A DNA stretch of 64,000 bases. It comes from Amoebophrya sp. A120 (taxonomy: Eukaryota > Sar > Dinophyceae > Syndiniales > Amoebophryaceae). Below the pieces are notes generated by a model that was not told the origin of the DNA, searched no databases, and saw only the letters and a list, made by a program, of their open reading frames with translations. The stretch is taken from assembly GCA_905178155.1 (NCBI GenBank), contig CAJINV010000001.1, positions 1,663,904 to 1,727,903 of the forward strand, written 5' to 3'. The translations under genes were made by a program, and so were the position numbers. This document shows, one piece after another, positions 11,687-22,600 of this stretch. Positions within the stretch are counted from its first letter, which is position 1, and the number at the start of each line of letters is the position of its first letter.

Positions 11687-14600
11687 TCACTTTCTCCTGA
11701 CGTAGAACAGCACATAGGCGGACCGGTCGCCTTCCACGCTTCGTTCGCTCATCAGCTGCGCCGAGGAATCGGAGATGCTGGCCCAGTCGGTGCCGTTGAT
11801 GCGACACGCGGCGGTGTAGTGCCCTCCGCCCATCGATTATCCACAGTAAATTTCCCTTACACGTCACGTACGAATACGGTCTCTGCATGACAAAACTTGG
11901 CTTCGATCCTAGTTCAGCATGACAAGTTGTACGCTCCAAATTGGTGAAGTTTGTGATGCATCTTGTACATGTATGGGAAATTATTTGTATTGCATATCGA
12001 TCCGCTGTGTTGCGAGACGGCCGCCAGGTCGTACACGTACTGGCCGCGGGTTGCGGTGGCCGCCTCGCAGAACTCGGTAATGTCCATCTGCTTGGTCGGG
12101 AACCGAACGAGCGTGTTCAGTTTTTCCCGCGAAAACCGGCTGTGGGAGAACCGCTTCATGTGCACAACCATCACGCGCGGAGGCTTGTATCTGGGAACAA
12201 AGATGTTGCTAGTAGAGAAAGTCTACGCATGCAAAACGAGGCGAGATGATGGCTCCCGACTTGCACTTGCACTTACGACGACCCATTCTGGAATCTAAGA
12301 CCAATACCGCAAAAATCATTCGCCTTCCTGCTTCAAAAATAAAAAGAAACCAACGAATGAATTTTTATAAGTACATTGTGAGCCTTTTGCTCATGTTTTT
12401 CCTGTTTTTGCAGTTTTCGCACTTGTAGTCGGCGTCCAGTGTCTCCACCGCCGTGAAACTCCGAAAACAGTCCAGCAAGTCCACCTGATCCGTGCGCACG
12501 TGCGGGATCGGCAAACTTAAGTCCAGAAACACGTCGAAGGTCCAGGATTTGTGGCCGCAGGTCCCGCACCTGGTCTCCGACATCAGCTGCCCGCCAAAAA
12601 TGTCCGTCATCGGACTGTTACCGTGGCTCATGCTGTAGTTCCACCATCGCAAAGCTGCGTCGTCCACGGATTCGCCCTTGATGTCCTTCATCTCCTGGTA
12701 TTTCGGCTTCGCCCGGACCCGGTTCAGATCCTCGTGCAACCCGTCCAGCAGAAACCGCAGGGCCTCGTGCGAGTCCTGCTGCTGGTACCCGGAAAACTGC
12801 GGCGCGTGACGGATCAACAGGTTCCGCAGGCCGGCGGGGGATATCAAATGTAAAAACGTCTGGGTCTGGAAGAGTGCGCGATTTGTCATGCAGCTTTTTC
12901 ATGACCCATGAGGTCTGGAATGCAGGACCTAGCACGACAGATTCTGCGCGGTCTTTCTCATGCCTATCCTGCATGAGAAGCTGCCTCCCGACTTGGTCAA
13001 AACTGGACGACTTTTGGCAATCATGCAACACAGATTTTTGCATGCTTCAGATTTAGCATGACGGGTTGCATTCTTCCAGACCCAGACATTTTTACATTTG
13101 ATAGGGGAGAGCACCGCACCGGCGCGGCTCTGGTGCACGTCCGACAAAAGGGCGTGAAACTCCCGGGCGAGGCGGCCTTTTAGGGGGGCGTATGCATTGC
13201 AAATATGTCTGGGTCTGAAAGAGTTCGAATTTGTGATGCGAAGTCTACATCATGAGAAAATCTGTCGTGCATGGCTAGCAAAAGACCCCAGTTCTTGTTA
13301 CCGAATCCGAAAGACGGGGTTTGTCATGCGGATCAGGCATTGGGGTACCTGCTCAAAATCTGCGATCATGCTAGAGCTTGCATGCCAGACGATCTGGGTC
13401 AGGCAAAAACTGCATGACAGATCTCACATTCTTCCAGACCCAGACATATTTGCATTCGATAGGGCGGTGCGGTCGTTCAAATCTCCGTCGGTGAAGCGCT
13501 CGCGAAAATAGGCCTGGATCGTAGTTTCATTGAGTTGACTTTTATCTTTACACGTCTAGAACAAGACGCGAACTCGTGCAGGTGCAGGTTCAAAAGAGCT
13601 GCCATCACGACATCTAAACGTAGAAACATACCAAAAGAAGTAGTGCTCACCTGCAGCTGCGGTATGCTAAGCAGGCACTGGATGGAGGAATTTAAGAAAC
13701 ACGTGTTGCCCAAATTTCGCAATCCAATCATGGTCCTGCTCCAATTCGTAAACGGCGATCTGCTGCTGCTACTCGACGCTGCGATTTCCCCGCTGCCAGA
13801 ATTATTGCTATCGTAGCCGCTACTCGCAGCCATGCGATGTTCCGCTTCTCGGTGCTGGCCAACCCCGGGATGTGCCCCGCCGAGTGAGGAGCGCATCATC
13901 CCAGGTCTTGTTGCTATTGATGAAGATGCGCTAGAGCTAGTGTTGTACTGTTGTTCCATTTGCTCGGCACCACCAGCTCGGTAGTTCGTCGGCTGCCTCA
14001 ACTGCGACTCCCGAAAGCGGCTCGCCGCACTGCTGCTCGCGGACGCGGTAATGTGGTCACCGCCACCCCCGCGTGTCGAGCTGCTGGTGGTTGAGCGCGT
14101 GCTGTCCGTGTGGGGATCGCCGGACGATAACAAGTGCGGCTTGACGATTTTTGTGGAAGACGACGGTAATTCCACTTCGTACGGATTGCTGTCGCGAATC
14201 GACGCCGCAATGCGCTGCCGGTGGATCTGGTCGCGCTCCTGCTGCCGCTCGTAGATTTCCCGCAGCTGTCGCTCGTGCGCGTCCTCGGCCTGTTGCCGTT
14301 GCAGCAACTGTTGATCTCGCGGATCGATCGTCCTACTGCCTCTGCGGCTGCTGGACGCGGAGCTGATTTTCTCTTCGTGCTCGCGGAGCCTTCTTGTGTT
14401 GGCCGACGAGCTCTTGTCCGAGAGGAGATTCAGTACATTGGGATCCACGTGCCGCATCCTAGCGGCAATGTCGCGGTCGTAATACGCAGATCGCACGTTG
14501 TACGCAGAGCTGGAGCCACTTCCTGGGTCCACAACTCCAACATCGTGCTCGGGCGGGGTGCCACGTCTGCTTCCCCCGGCGGCGGCCAGGCCGGACGTCG

Positions 14601-15562
14601 CACCGGTTGGCGGGAGCCCTGGTTGCCCGGCGCGGGTGCCGCGGCTCGCATACCGGCTGCCAGACGGGGCGGAGACGCCTGTAAGAAAGAGGTGCTCGAT
14701 CATCTTGGTCCGTGGTGATGTAGTACTGACTATTCTCTCTCCTGCACAGCCTTTAACTTTATTTGTTTCTGTTCAAATAACGATAACCAGAACCACACTC
14801 ACACTGCCAGTGCTGAGAGGCAAAAATAACCAAATACTCAAGTGGGAAACCAACAAGGTACCTCCGGCGCCTGTTCTACTGCCACTGTACACGGAATCCA
14901 TGATGTTGGGTATTTGCGACTTGCGATTGTGCAAAGGCTCTTCCTTTGATGAGCCGCGGCTGCCTCCGCTGGACTCGCGCTCGCCCACCCGCTGTGCGTG
15001 CATCGAAATGAGAGCATTGCGAACACTGTGTGGAGTTTAATATGTAGTTTTTTGTCGGAGCGGTCATGTGGTTTTAGAACCTCGTCGGACGAAGTGAAAT
15101 GAACCTCAAAATACAGTCGTGCAACTATTTCTCGACTTGAACTTCTATTCCAAGCAAGGACTAAACAAGGCATAGCATCGACGCCCCGCTGGCCTGTTTC
15201 ATGGACCCACCAGCTCTGCTCTGCTACGAGTATCTGAGTAGACACGACCTTAGAGCCAAAAAATACCCGCTGCCCGTTTTACCGGCCGCGCCCGAGGCTG
15301 CGTAGCTGTTGGCAGCAGGGGGCATCGGCCGGTCCAGGTCATCCGCGGCGAAGGCGCCATACCTTTTTTTAGAAGTACAAGTAGTGCTGTCGTCTACTCG
15401 ATGAAAATATTGTTTGTTTTTCTCTAGAAGTGGAGCCGACGACGTCGACGAAAGCACAGCGGGCGGAGGCTGGAAAAGGTTCAGAACCCATGCCACACGA
15501 GGACCCAGCAAGTGGCTCTGTAAGCGCCCCGGACAGAAACACCAGGTGCATGTGCGGTGCAT
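11687..15562 (-). CDS. Ubiquitin carboxyl-terminal hydrolase (USP family, peptidase C19)
   Basis: Cysteine protease removing ubiquitin from proteins. Exons as I read them: 15562-15267, 15025-14862, 14678-13651, 13513-13462, 13190-13104, 12841-12375, 12190-11997, 11837-11687. The catalytic Cys box is GLRNLGNTCFLNSSIQCLL. Next come FSGYQQQDSHEALRFLLDGL, the zinc-ribbon pairs CGTCGHKS and YKCENCK, the VVHMKRFSHSR motif, and the His box GGGHYTAACRINGTDW ending in YVLFYVRRK. The N-terminal 450 or so residues are Ser/Arg/Gln-rich and probably disordered. Introns 1-3 and the one at 12374-12191 are GT-AG. Those at 13461-13191, 13103-12842 and 11996-11838 are introner elements whose removal at the 5-bp repeat restores NDRTAPLKGRLAREF, AVLSPAGLRNLL and QHSGSMGGGHYTA. 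The exact start is uncertain: ATG 15562 opens the frame, but an acceptor-like site near 15355 could mean another upstream exon. Confidence 0.9.
11838..11996. mobile_element. Introner element, 159 bp, target repeat TCGAT
   Basis: Starts TATCCACAGTAAATTTCCC and ends GGGAAATTATTTGTATTGCATA. TCGAT at 11833-11837 and 11997-12001. It sits seven codons ahead of the catalytic His; removal gives HSGSMGGGHYTA. Confidence 0.88.
12842..13103. mobile_element. Introner element, family B, 262 bp, target repeat GGGGA
   Basis: Near-perfect 31-bp inverted termini: TATCAAATGTAAAAACGTCT then GGGTCTGGAAG at one end, CTTCCAGACCC then AGACATTTTTACATTTGATA at the other. GGGGA at 12837-12841 and 13104-13108. Confidence 0.9.
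13191..13461. mobile_element. Introner element, family B, 271 bp, target repeat GGGCG
   Basis: Termini TATGCATTGCAAATATGTCT and AGACATATTTGCATTCGATA, with GGGTCTG/CAGACCC inside. GGGCG at 13186-13190 and 13462-13466. Only an 87-bp exon separates it from the element at 12842. Confidence 0.9.
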
Positions 15563-16667
15563 AGATACAACTGATCTACTAAAAACCGCATGGATGGTCT
15601 TCAAAGGAGCAACTGGACTTGCGCCGGGCGCATTACAGCCATTTCAACAACTACGCCTGCTCATACACTAAATCTTGTTTGTATTTATGGAAATGAACAA
15701 GACGAAGAGGCACTAGGACGATGAAGTAGATTGCTGATGAGTTTATCTTTATGCGTAGTAGATTCAATACATGCAAAAATATACGCGCTAGACGAAGAAC
15801 CACGACGCCCGAAACGGTCTTCCTCCACAGCCAGCCGCGTCGGTAGGTCGGTACCCGCGCGCCGCTTTGACGAGAACAGACTCCGCATGTTGATTGTGTT
15901 TCAGGTTGTTTCGGTGGGTTGCTCGCACGACCGGCCCAACAGATGTTCTATGTATTCGCAGCAGAATATTAGGGTACTTCCGAAGCTTGATAATTACTTG
16001 AGGACGACCATACTAGAGCGCTTGATGTGTCCTTCAATAATGTTGACCCTCCATCATTCTACTCCGATGGCCATGTATGTGGTCTGAAACGGCATGAGTG
16101 CTTCTTTCCCCAGTCAACATGGACTCTATTTGCGCTCATAGCCATACTTTTTGAGTGCGTTTTTCCACTTGACAAGCACAAGAACTCGCTCATCTCATAT
16201 CCGGTGTTTCACATTATACTCAACAACTCTCGTTTGCAGTACGCTCGACGACCAAGAAGTTTGTGTGTGATTTCCTCTTCCCCCTAAAGATGCTGCGTTC
16301 TTCTTTTTTCCCCATGTGCACCTGTGAACTGTTCGCTTTCAACAACAGTCACTACAGCCATTCCGAACCGTGAAGATTGATTGCCACATGTGGGCGGGCG
16401 AAGGTGCGTTCTTTCACTTTAGATACCGACGCACATTTGTGCGAGTGCGTCCCAGGCAAGAGCCTGAACATTGTGCTTGTATGTTTTTGAAACAACCTGA
16501 GTACTGGATCATGCTCTCATCATGTGGACACACGTCCGAAAAAGCGAAACGTGTCCAGGCTTGCAATGTTCTCGCCCCAACAACGAAGTGCAAAAAAACC
16601 GTGCTTATTGTTCTGTACTCGGTAGAAGACAAAGCCAACTATGTCTACTCAAACTATGCCTTCTTTT
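15563..16667. other. Intergenic, 1.1 kb, possible protease leader exon
   Basis: Between the putative protease start and the stop of the giant kinase-like gene. The part nearest 15563 could hold 5' untranslated sequence or a leader exon of the protease gene. No other gene is seen. Confidence 0.4.
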
Positions 16668-19600
16668 TTACGCAGCAACCTGTGTGGCCAAGTCTGCCAC
16701 TGTTGGGTCAACCACGGGTAGTTGTTCTTCCGGCAATGGCAGGGCCCAATGAACGTCCGTGTCCGGAACTGGATTTCCTTGCTCCCCACTTGCAAACCAG
16801 GTCATGTAGTCCAAGTATCTGGGCCAAAACGCCTGTTGGCCCGCCTTCATACTGATCGGGCTTGGTCCCAGCGCTCGTAAGTCGAATCGACAAGAGGGCG
16901 GGGGAGTAAGAGCTTGCTGCAGGATGTGCTCCCGATTGTAGACTTTTAGGAATTGCGTAGTTGTACTCTCAGTTACCGCTGCCTTGGCTGGGTTTTGGAT
17001 CTGTTGCAGCTCCATCGAGTCGAGCTTCGCGAGGAGCGTCAGTGCCTGCTTCGTGCGGTTCATCAAATCGGTCACGCAGGCTCGAATGCGCTTCGGCGGA
17101 GGCGGCACCGAGAACCGGGCCTTGTTCGCGCTGGGGTGCGAGGTACGACGCAAGGAAGCGATCAAATTTGTCAGCCCGGTGAGCACGGGAACGCGCGTCG
17201 AATAACTATCAAAGGGTTCCCGTGGACACAGGTAGACGTCCGCATGCCCCCCGATCTCCGGGAGCCGCTGGTGCTGCATCGTATTGGAGGGAACAACGTC
17301 CGGCTGCTCCTGTTTCGGAAACAAGGGGTCCCAGTGGTGCGTCTCGTCGCCCGGGGGTGCGGGCGGTTTCCGTTTGAATTTGTTTGAGAGCGAAACGTTC
17401 GGTTTTCCTGGCATGTACCCTTTCAACTCCGAAAAAAACGCACCTGGGTCGGCGTTCACGCCCAAACCGGAGGCGAGCCAGTTTGTGAAATCCGCCGGCG
17501 CGGCGCCGGCGCCGGGGACTCCTGGGAGCTGTTGCATTCCAGTCGGCAACTGCGGCATTCCGCTCGGTAACTGCGGCATCGCCGGCATTCCGGGCATCCC
17601 CGGCACTCCGGGCATCCCCGGCATCTGTGGTATTCCGCCGGGTAACGAAGTCGGCAGGCCGCTCGGTAGTGTAGGGATCGAACCCGTAACGGATGGCAGC
17701 TGGGATGTTGCAGAACCAAGAGCCCCTGCGTAACTCCCTAGAGCGAATGACGTAGTGGAGCCTCCACTTGCTGCTCTACTGCTCGTGGGTTCTTGTGATA
17801 GGACCTCCAGAAAGGAACCAGCAGTGCTGGAAAAATCCGACTTTGTAGCTTTCTGTACCCCATTTTTCGTTCTCCCAGTAGCAGTAGGCCATTCCAGTGC
17901 GGACGACTTGTGAGAAGCAGGCTTCTTCTTCTTCGCGTGGTGCGGGTTTGCATGCTTCGTAGTACGAGCTCTGTGTTCATCTGCAGCTATCCCCGGCTTG
18001 CTGGCGGAAATAAACGGTTGCCCCAGAATTTGTCCTATCCGCCTCTTCTTGCGCAAACCAGTTTTGTTTGTCAAAAATCGATTCGTGCCCACATGGCGAT
18101 GGTGAGAGGTGCCAGGAATGGAAAACTTTGAAGGCCGACGGTGGGGGTACTTCCGATCCGCTTGAGGTTTGTTCTTGTGTCCATGTGCATGCTCGACTGC
18201 ATGTGAAGTACCACTGCTGCTGCTTTTTTTGTTGTTCTTTTCCTTGTTCCCGCTTTCTGTCTTTGCCTTCTTCGACAGCATCGATGAAGAGGAGCTGCTC
18301 GGTGATTTCATCTTACCGCTTCCGCTATTAGGCGAACTCTTGACGTTTTTACCAGCGTTGCTGTTCTTTCCCGCAGCCGGCAAAAACTCGGTCCGCTTAC
18401 TCGCACTGGCTCTACCACCTGTAGCACCAAACGCAGGCGACGTTACCCGCTCTCGACCCTTCTCGACAAAGAAACTTCCCACATAGTCTTGCAACCTTTT
18501 TGCCGCCCCGGGGTTTTTCCTTTCCACAGCTGGATCCGGTAAACCGGACGCCAAACGCACGGCGTTGCCGAAGGTAAGGCTGTTCGAAAATTTGTAGTCT
18601 GTGTCTGTGAACAGACAGGCGTAGCGCATCATCGTGTGTCCCAGCATGTGGTAGTCTTCCTGCGCGCTGCTGACCCCGTCGTGGTAGGTTTCCGGGCCGG
18701 CGGGGAAGAGCACACCAGGCCCGACCGGAGCCTCGTGGTCGGAGCCTTCCAAATGCACCGCGTGGAGCAGTTTTGGTGCCAATACTTTTGGAGGAGGAGC
18801 AGCAGCAGCAGCAGGATCTTCATCCGCGGTTTTAGTTGTATCAGTTGCAGCTATTCTCGTGTTCTGTTCGTCCGTTGCAGCACCGTCGGCTTCTTCTTCA
18901 CCTTCTCCAGTTCGATTCGTTGAACTTGTCGCTGCTCCTGTACCTCCTGCTGTTTGTGCGCCTTGTTCCGCGGCTACAGCAACTTTATCCGCAGCTCCTG
19001 CTGTGTCCACGATGGTTGCAGCGGGTTTCTCCTCGTCAAAAGCTGTTACTGCAGCGGGAAGAAGCTTCGACGCCATGTCTTTTTCTTTCTCCGGCCTTGT
19101 TGCTCGACTGCTCTGCCGTCCCGTTTCTGTGAAGAAGGAGGAATCTTCGCCAGTTTCCTTTGTTCCACCAGCAATGCCTCCACCCATTCCGCCGCTCCGT
19201 TTTTTCCCCTCTTCCTCGCGACTCTTCGGCGGCGCAACGAAGTTCGCGTAGGCGTCGCGCACGAAATCGACCCGTGTGCCGAGCAACTTTGAGTTTTCGA
19301 AGCCGAACAGCTTCACGCTTTGCAGCCCGCTCTTCCCACCGACCAAGGGCGCGGCCGCCTCGGCGCTCCCGTCGGCGGCAAAAAACTTCGGCTTGCTGTC
19401 CTTCCAGACGAGGTTGCGCGGCCTTAAGTCTCGGTGCTGCATCCCGATCATGGGTTTATTCTTGGGAACAAACTTCTTCCCGCCGAAAAAATGCGCCAAT
19501 TCGTTCTTCGTCCACTTGGTTTTGTGCAGTTCGTCGAGCCCGTCGAGAACTCCCTTGAAAACCTCCAGCACGTGGTAATCCTTCGCCAACACGGGGATTC

Positions 19601-22600
19601 TATCCTGTGCAAAAGTATCGCACTCGTATTGATTGCAAAGACGTTCGTTCGTTCGTTGTGGATCGGCTCTGCCGACCGGGTAACCCAACGCCTTGCATAT
19701 AAATGACCGACTTAGGCGAACCCCGTTGCGGGCATACAAATTGGCCGTACGGAAGGGCCCTAAGCGCTACATACATAGTTCACCCTAAGCGCCTACCACT
19801 TCGGTCTGGGACCTCGTCTACCTGATCCTGGGGGTCCACAGCGCACTAGCCCTTTGCTAGCATAAACANCCCCGGTCTTTTCACGAAGTTCGTAAAACGG
19901 TCAAAAATGATTAAGCTAGTGCGTTACGCTACTGACTGTGTGCACGCTTCAGAAAACTTAAGCCCACACAGGTCCGCATTTAGCTACCGCCCGCCCTGAA
20001 TGAGGCACGTCCTAACCCCGGTAGCAGCGAGGCAGATCTTGTTTTTTGAAAATTACACCGGGCGTTTGCAGAGTGGCGATAGCCGCAGATGCAAGCCTGC
20101 GGCTGTTAAGACGGTTGTAAAAAACTAGCGTACTTGTTTTTGCAAAGCTAATAGCACCCCCCAAGCAACAATCCGCTGGCTAGGCGGAAAAAAAAAGAGA
20201 AGCCCCTGCGAGGATGCGGGGTCCGCGGAACGCCTAGCGCTACAAGACGTGGATCAAGCAAGACTAAGTGCGAAGGCCACAAGACTGTAAAAGGGTAGAG
20301 ACCTACATATACGTGGGACAACACCGGGCACAGGGAAGATCTAATTTTTCAAAGGCGAAGGAGCGCACGAATTTGCGATCTAGCTCCTTGGACAAAACGA
20401 ACGAAGAGCGGCAAAGACAAAGTGCTGAATAACGACTACAAGGCGGCAGGAAACATACAAAGCATACATAGCAGCAGCAAGCAAATCGGATTCACATTGC
20501 TGCGCACCGGCAGGAACTTCAATCACAACGAAACCCAGCCCCTCAGCCGCGAAGCCGAAGGGCCGGGGGCCTGGCACCTAACTCGAGGTTTGGAGTCCAA
20601 GCACCGAAATTCACGCCGTCGATTTCTTTACTTTTTGACTTTTCTTTTGATTTTTCTTTTGATTTTCTTGTGATTTTTCTTTTGATTTTTCTTTTGATTT
20701 TCTTTTTTCTTGTGATTTTTCTTGTGATTTTTCTTTTGATTCCCCGCCCTGCCTCGTGATCTGCCTGAGTGCTCCTGTGCTGATCTTAGTTGTATCAATT
20801 TCGTCGGCCGCTTAATGGATCCACTAGCTGGACAGGTTTTGAAGGCTCTGAGAGCGATGGCGAGGCTTTGGGACGAACGCACCAAGTCGCGCGAATCTTC
20901 TCGCCGGCTTCTCTTTTTATTATTATTTTTTTTTTTTTTTTTCTCTCCTGTTTCTGTTTCAGATTTAGAACTCTACTGCACTGGACTGCTGTACTTTTCA
21001 GCAGCCGGCAAAGTCTTGCAGTGATGTGCTTTTCAAACGGCCAACGAGGTGCATTTCTCAAACTTGTAGAACATTCAGACGCGACTCCCGAGCTGACTTA
21101 GAGAGCAAAGACGCATGACAAATCTTCCTCCAAAGGTAAATCAGCATTACAAATTCCACTTTTCTTCTTGCGAAAATTTGTAATGCAATTTATACTAGTA
21201 CGTTACTTTTGCAATGCATATATCATGCTGTTCCGCCGCCGCCAGGCCTGGTTGTAGGCAAGGTCCGTGTAGCCCCCGTCAAACTCGCGAAAATTTCTCC
21301 GCAAGTGCCGCAGAACCTCCGTCCCGTCCGCGTGCACGCGCGCGGTGGTGGTGTGGCACGTGCCAAGTTTTGGGTGGTTTATCTCTTGGTGGATAATTTG
21401 CGGCTCGGTCGTGTGGGAGGTCTGCTCGGGATGCTTCGTTTCCTCGGATTTCTCAAGCGTTGTCGTGTCTAGGCCCAAGGGATCCGTGGGCGAGGTGTTG
21501 GGGGTCGCATCTATGTCGTCCTCTTCAAAATGTAGCTCATCGCCAGTCTGCTGTTGGCTAGCGTTGGAGCTGTTCTCGACATCCCCACTTCCCGAAGGGA
21601 GCTGCTGTAGTTCAGTTTTATCCCCGCCGCCGGCACGACTTCCAGCGCCCGCCTTATTTTCCTCTCCGTCCTCCTCCGCCGGCACCCACCCGGACAGGTT
21701 CGGGTAGAACGGCAGAACGTGCTGGCCGACCACCGGATTCACGTAGGCTTTGTGCGCAAACATGTTTTCTCGGATGCAAGAGCCGGCCAGGCTGGAGGTG
21801 GTTTTCGTTTGCAAGTCCAGCTCGTCCAGGTTCGCGACGGGCGCGTTTGGCAGCAGCAGCGCGTTGATTTTCTGCCGCTGTGCGTCGCACTCCTGTGCGG
21901 TTTTCAGCAAAAGCTGCATGCTGGCCTTGCCGTCGCCGTCCGTGTTTCCCACATCGGGAACGAAGGTACAACTGGTGCCCGCCCGCTCGCACCGTGCTAG
22001 GCCGGACTCATCCTCCTGATTGGCGGCAGCGTGGTCGTCCTCGTGCTGGACAACTGCCGCACCGTCAGTTCCAGTTTTAGGATTTTGGGTTGCAGGATCC
22101 GTCTCACCCGCGGTCTCTGCTGTCGCTTTGTCACTTTCCTCGGCGGGACGAGGTACTGATGTAAGTGGCAAGTCAAACGCAGCGGCACACTTGGTTCGCG
22201 CCGCCTCGTATTTCGAGTGACACAGCTTCCTCGCCGGATCGAAAGCGCAGTTCTTGTTTGCCGTGCAGGCCTCCGCAATTGTTGCTGCTTTCTTACCTTC
22301 CGCTTCGGCTTGGTTTTCGACATTAGCAGTTTGATTAATGTCAGCATCTTCTTCTTCGCCACGCTCTGGGGGCAGCATCGTCTTCAATTCCTGTTCCGTT
22401 TTCCAGTTTAGATCATAGCACTCGTCGCTGATTGCGTCCCGCTCGTACCGGCACACGTGCTTCCGCTCGTCGACCACCTCGCAGGCGGGCACGCGGCTAC
22501 ATTCGGCGTCCGTTTTCTTCCCCGCACACATCTCCTCCGCCTCCTTCAGTTCCGCTGGGTTTGTCAAGGACCCAATCGTGTCGCGGTTGATCTTGCACGA

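Larger units (their letters stand above)
19601..21220. mobile_element. Introner element, family A (150 bp), interrupted by a second insertion
   Basis: The left part 19601-19643 starts TATCCTGTGCAAAAGTATCG. The right part 21114-21220 ends TACTTTTGCAATGCATA. Without the nested 1,461 bp and one target repeat they make a 150-bp element, matching the 152-158 bp of the other family A copies. The orientation is opposite to the copies at 26043, 27033 and 34561. No matching 5-bp flank is visible here (GATTC and TATCA). The host frame stays open across it (NSM joined to RIPVLAKDY). Confidence 0.75.

Noticed and set aside
19740-20620. Ribosomal or transfer RNA gene in the block with many hairpins
   Set aside because: Hairpins such as 20082-20103 are present, but I recognise no rRNA core or complete tRNA cloverleaf. 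The block is better explained as the inside of an inserted element.
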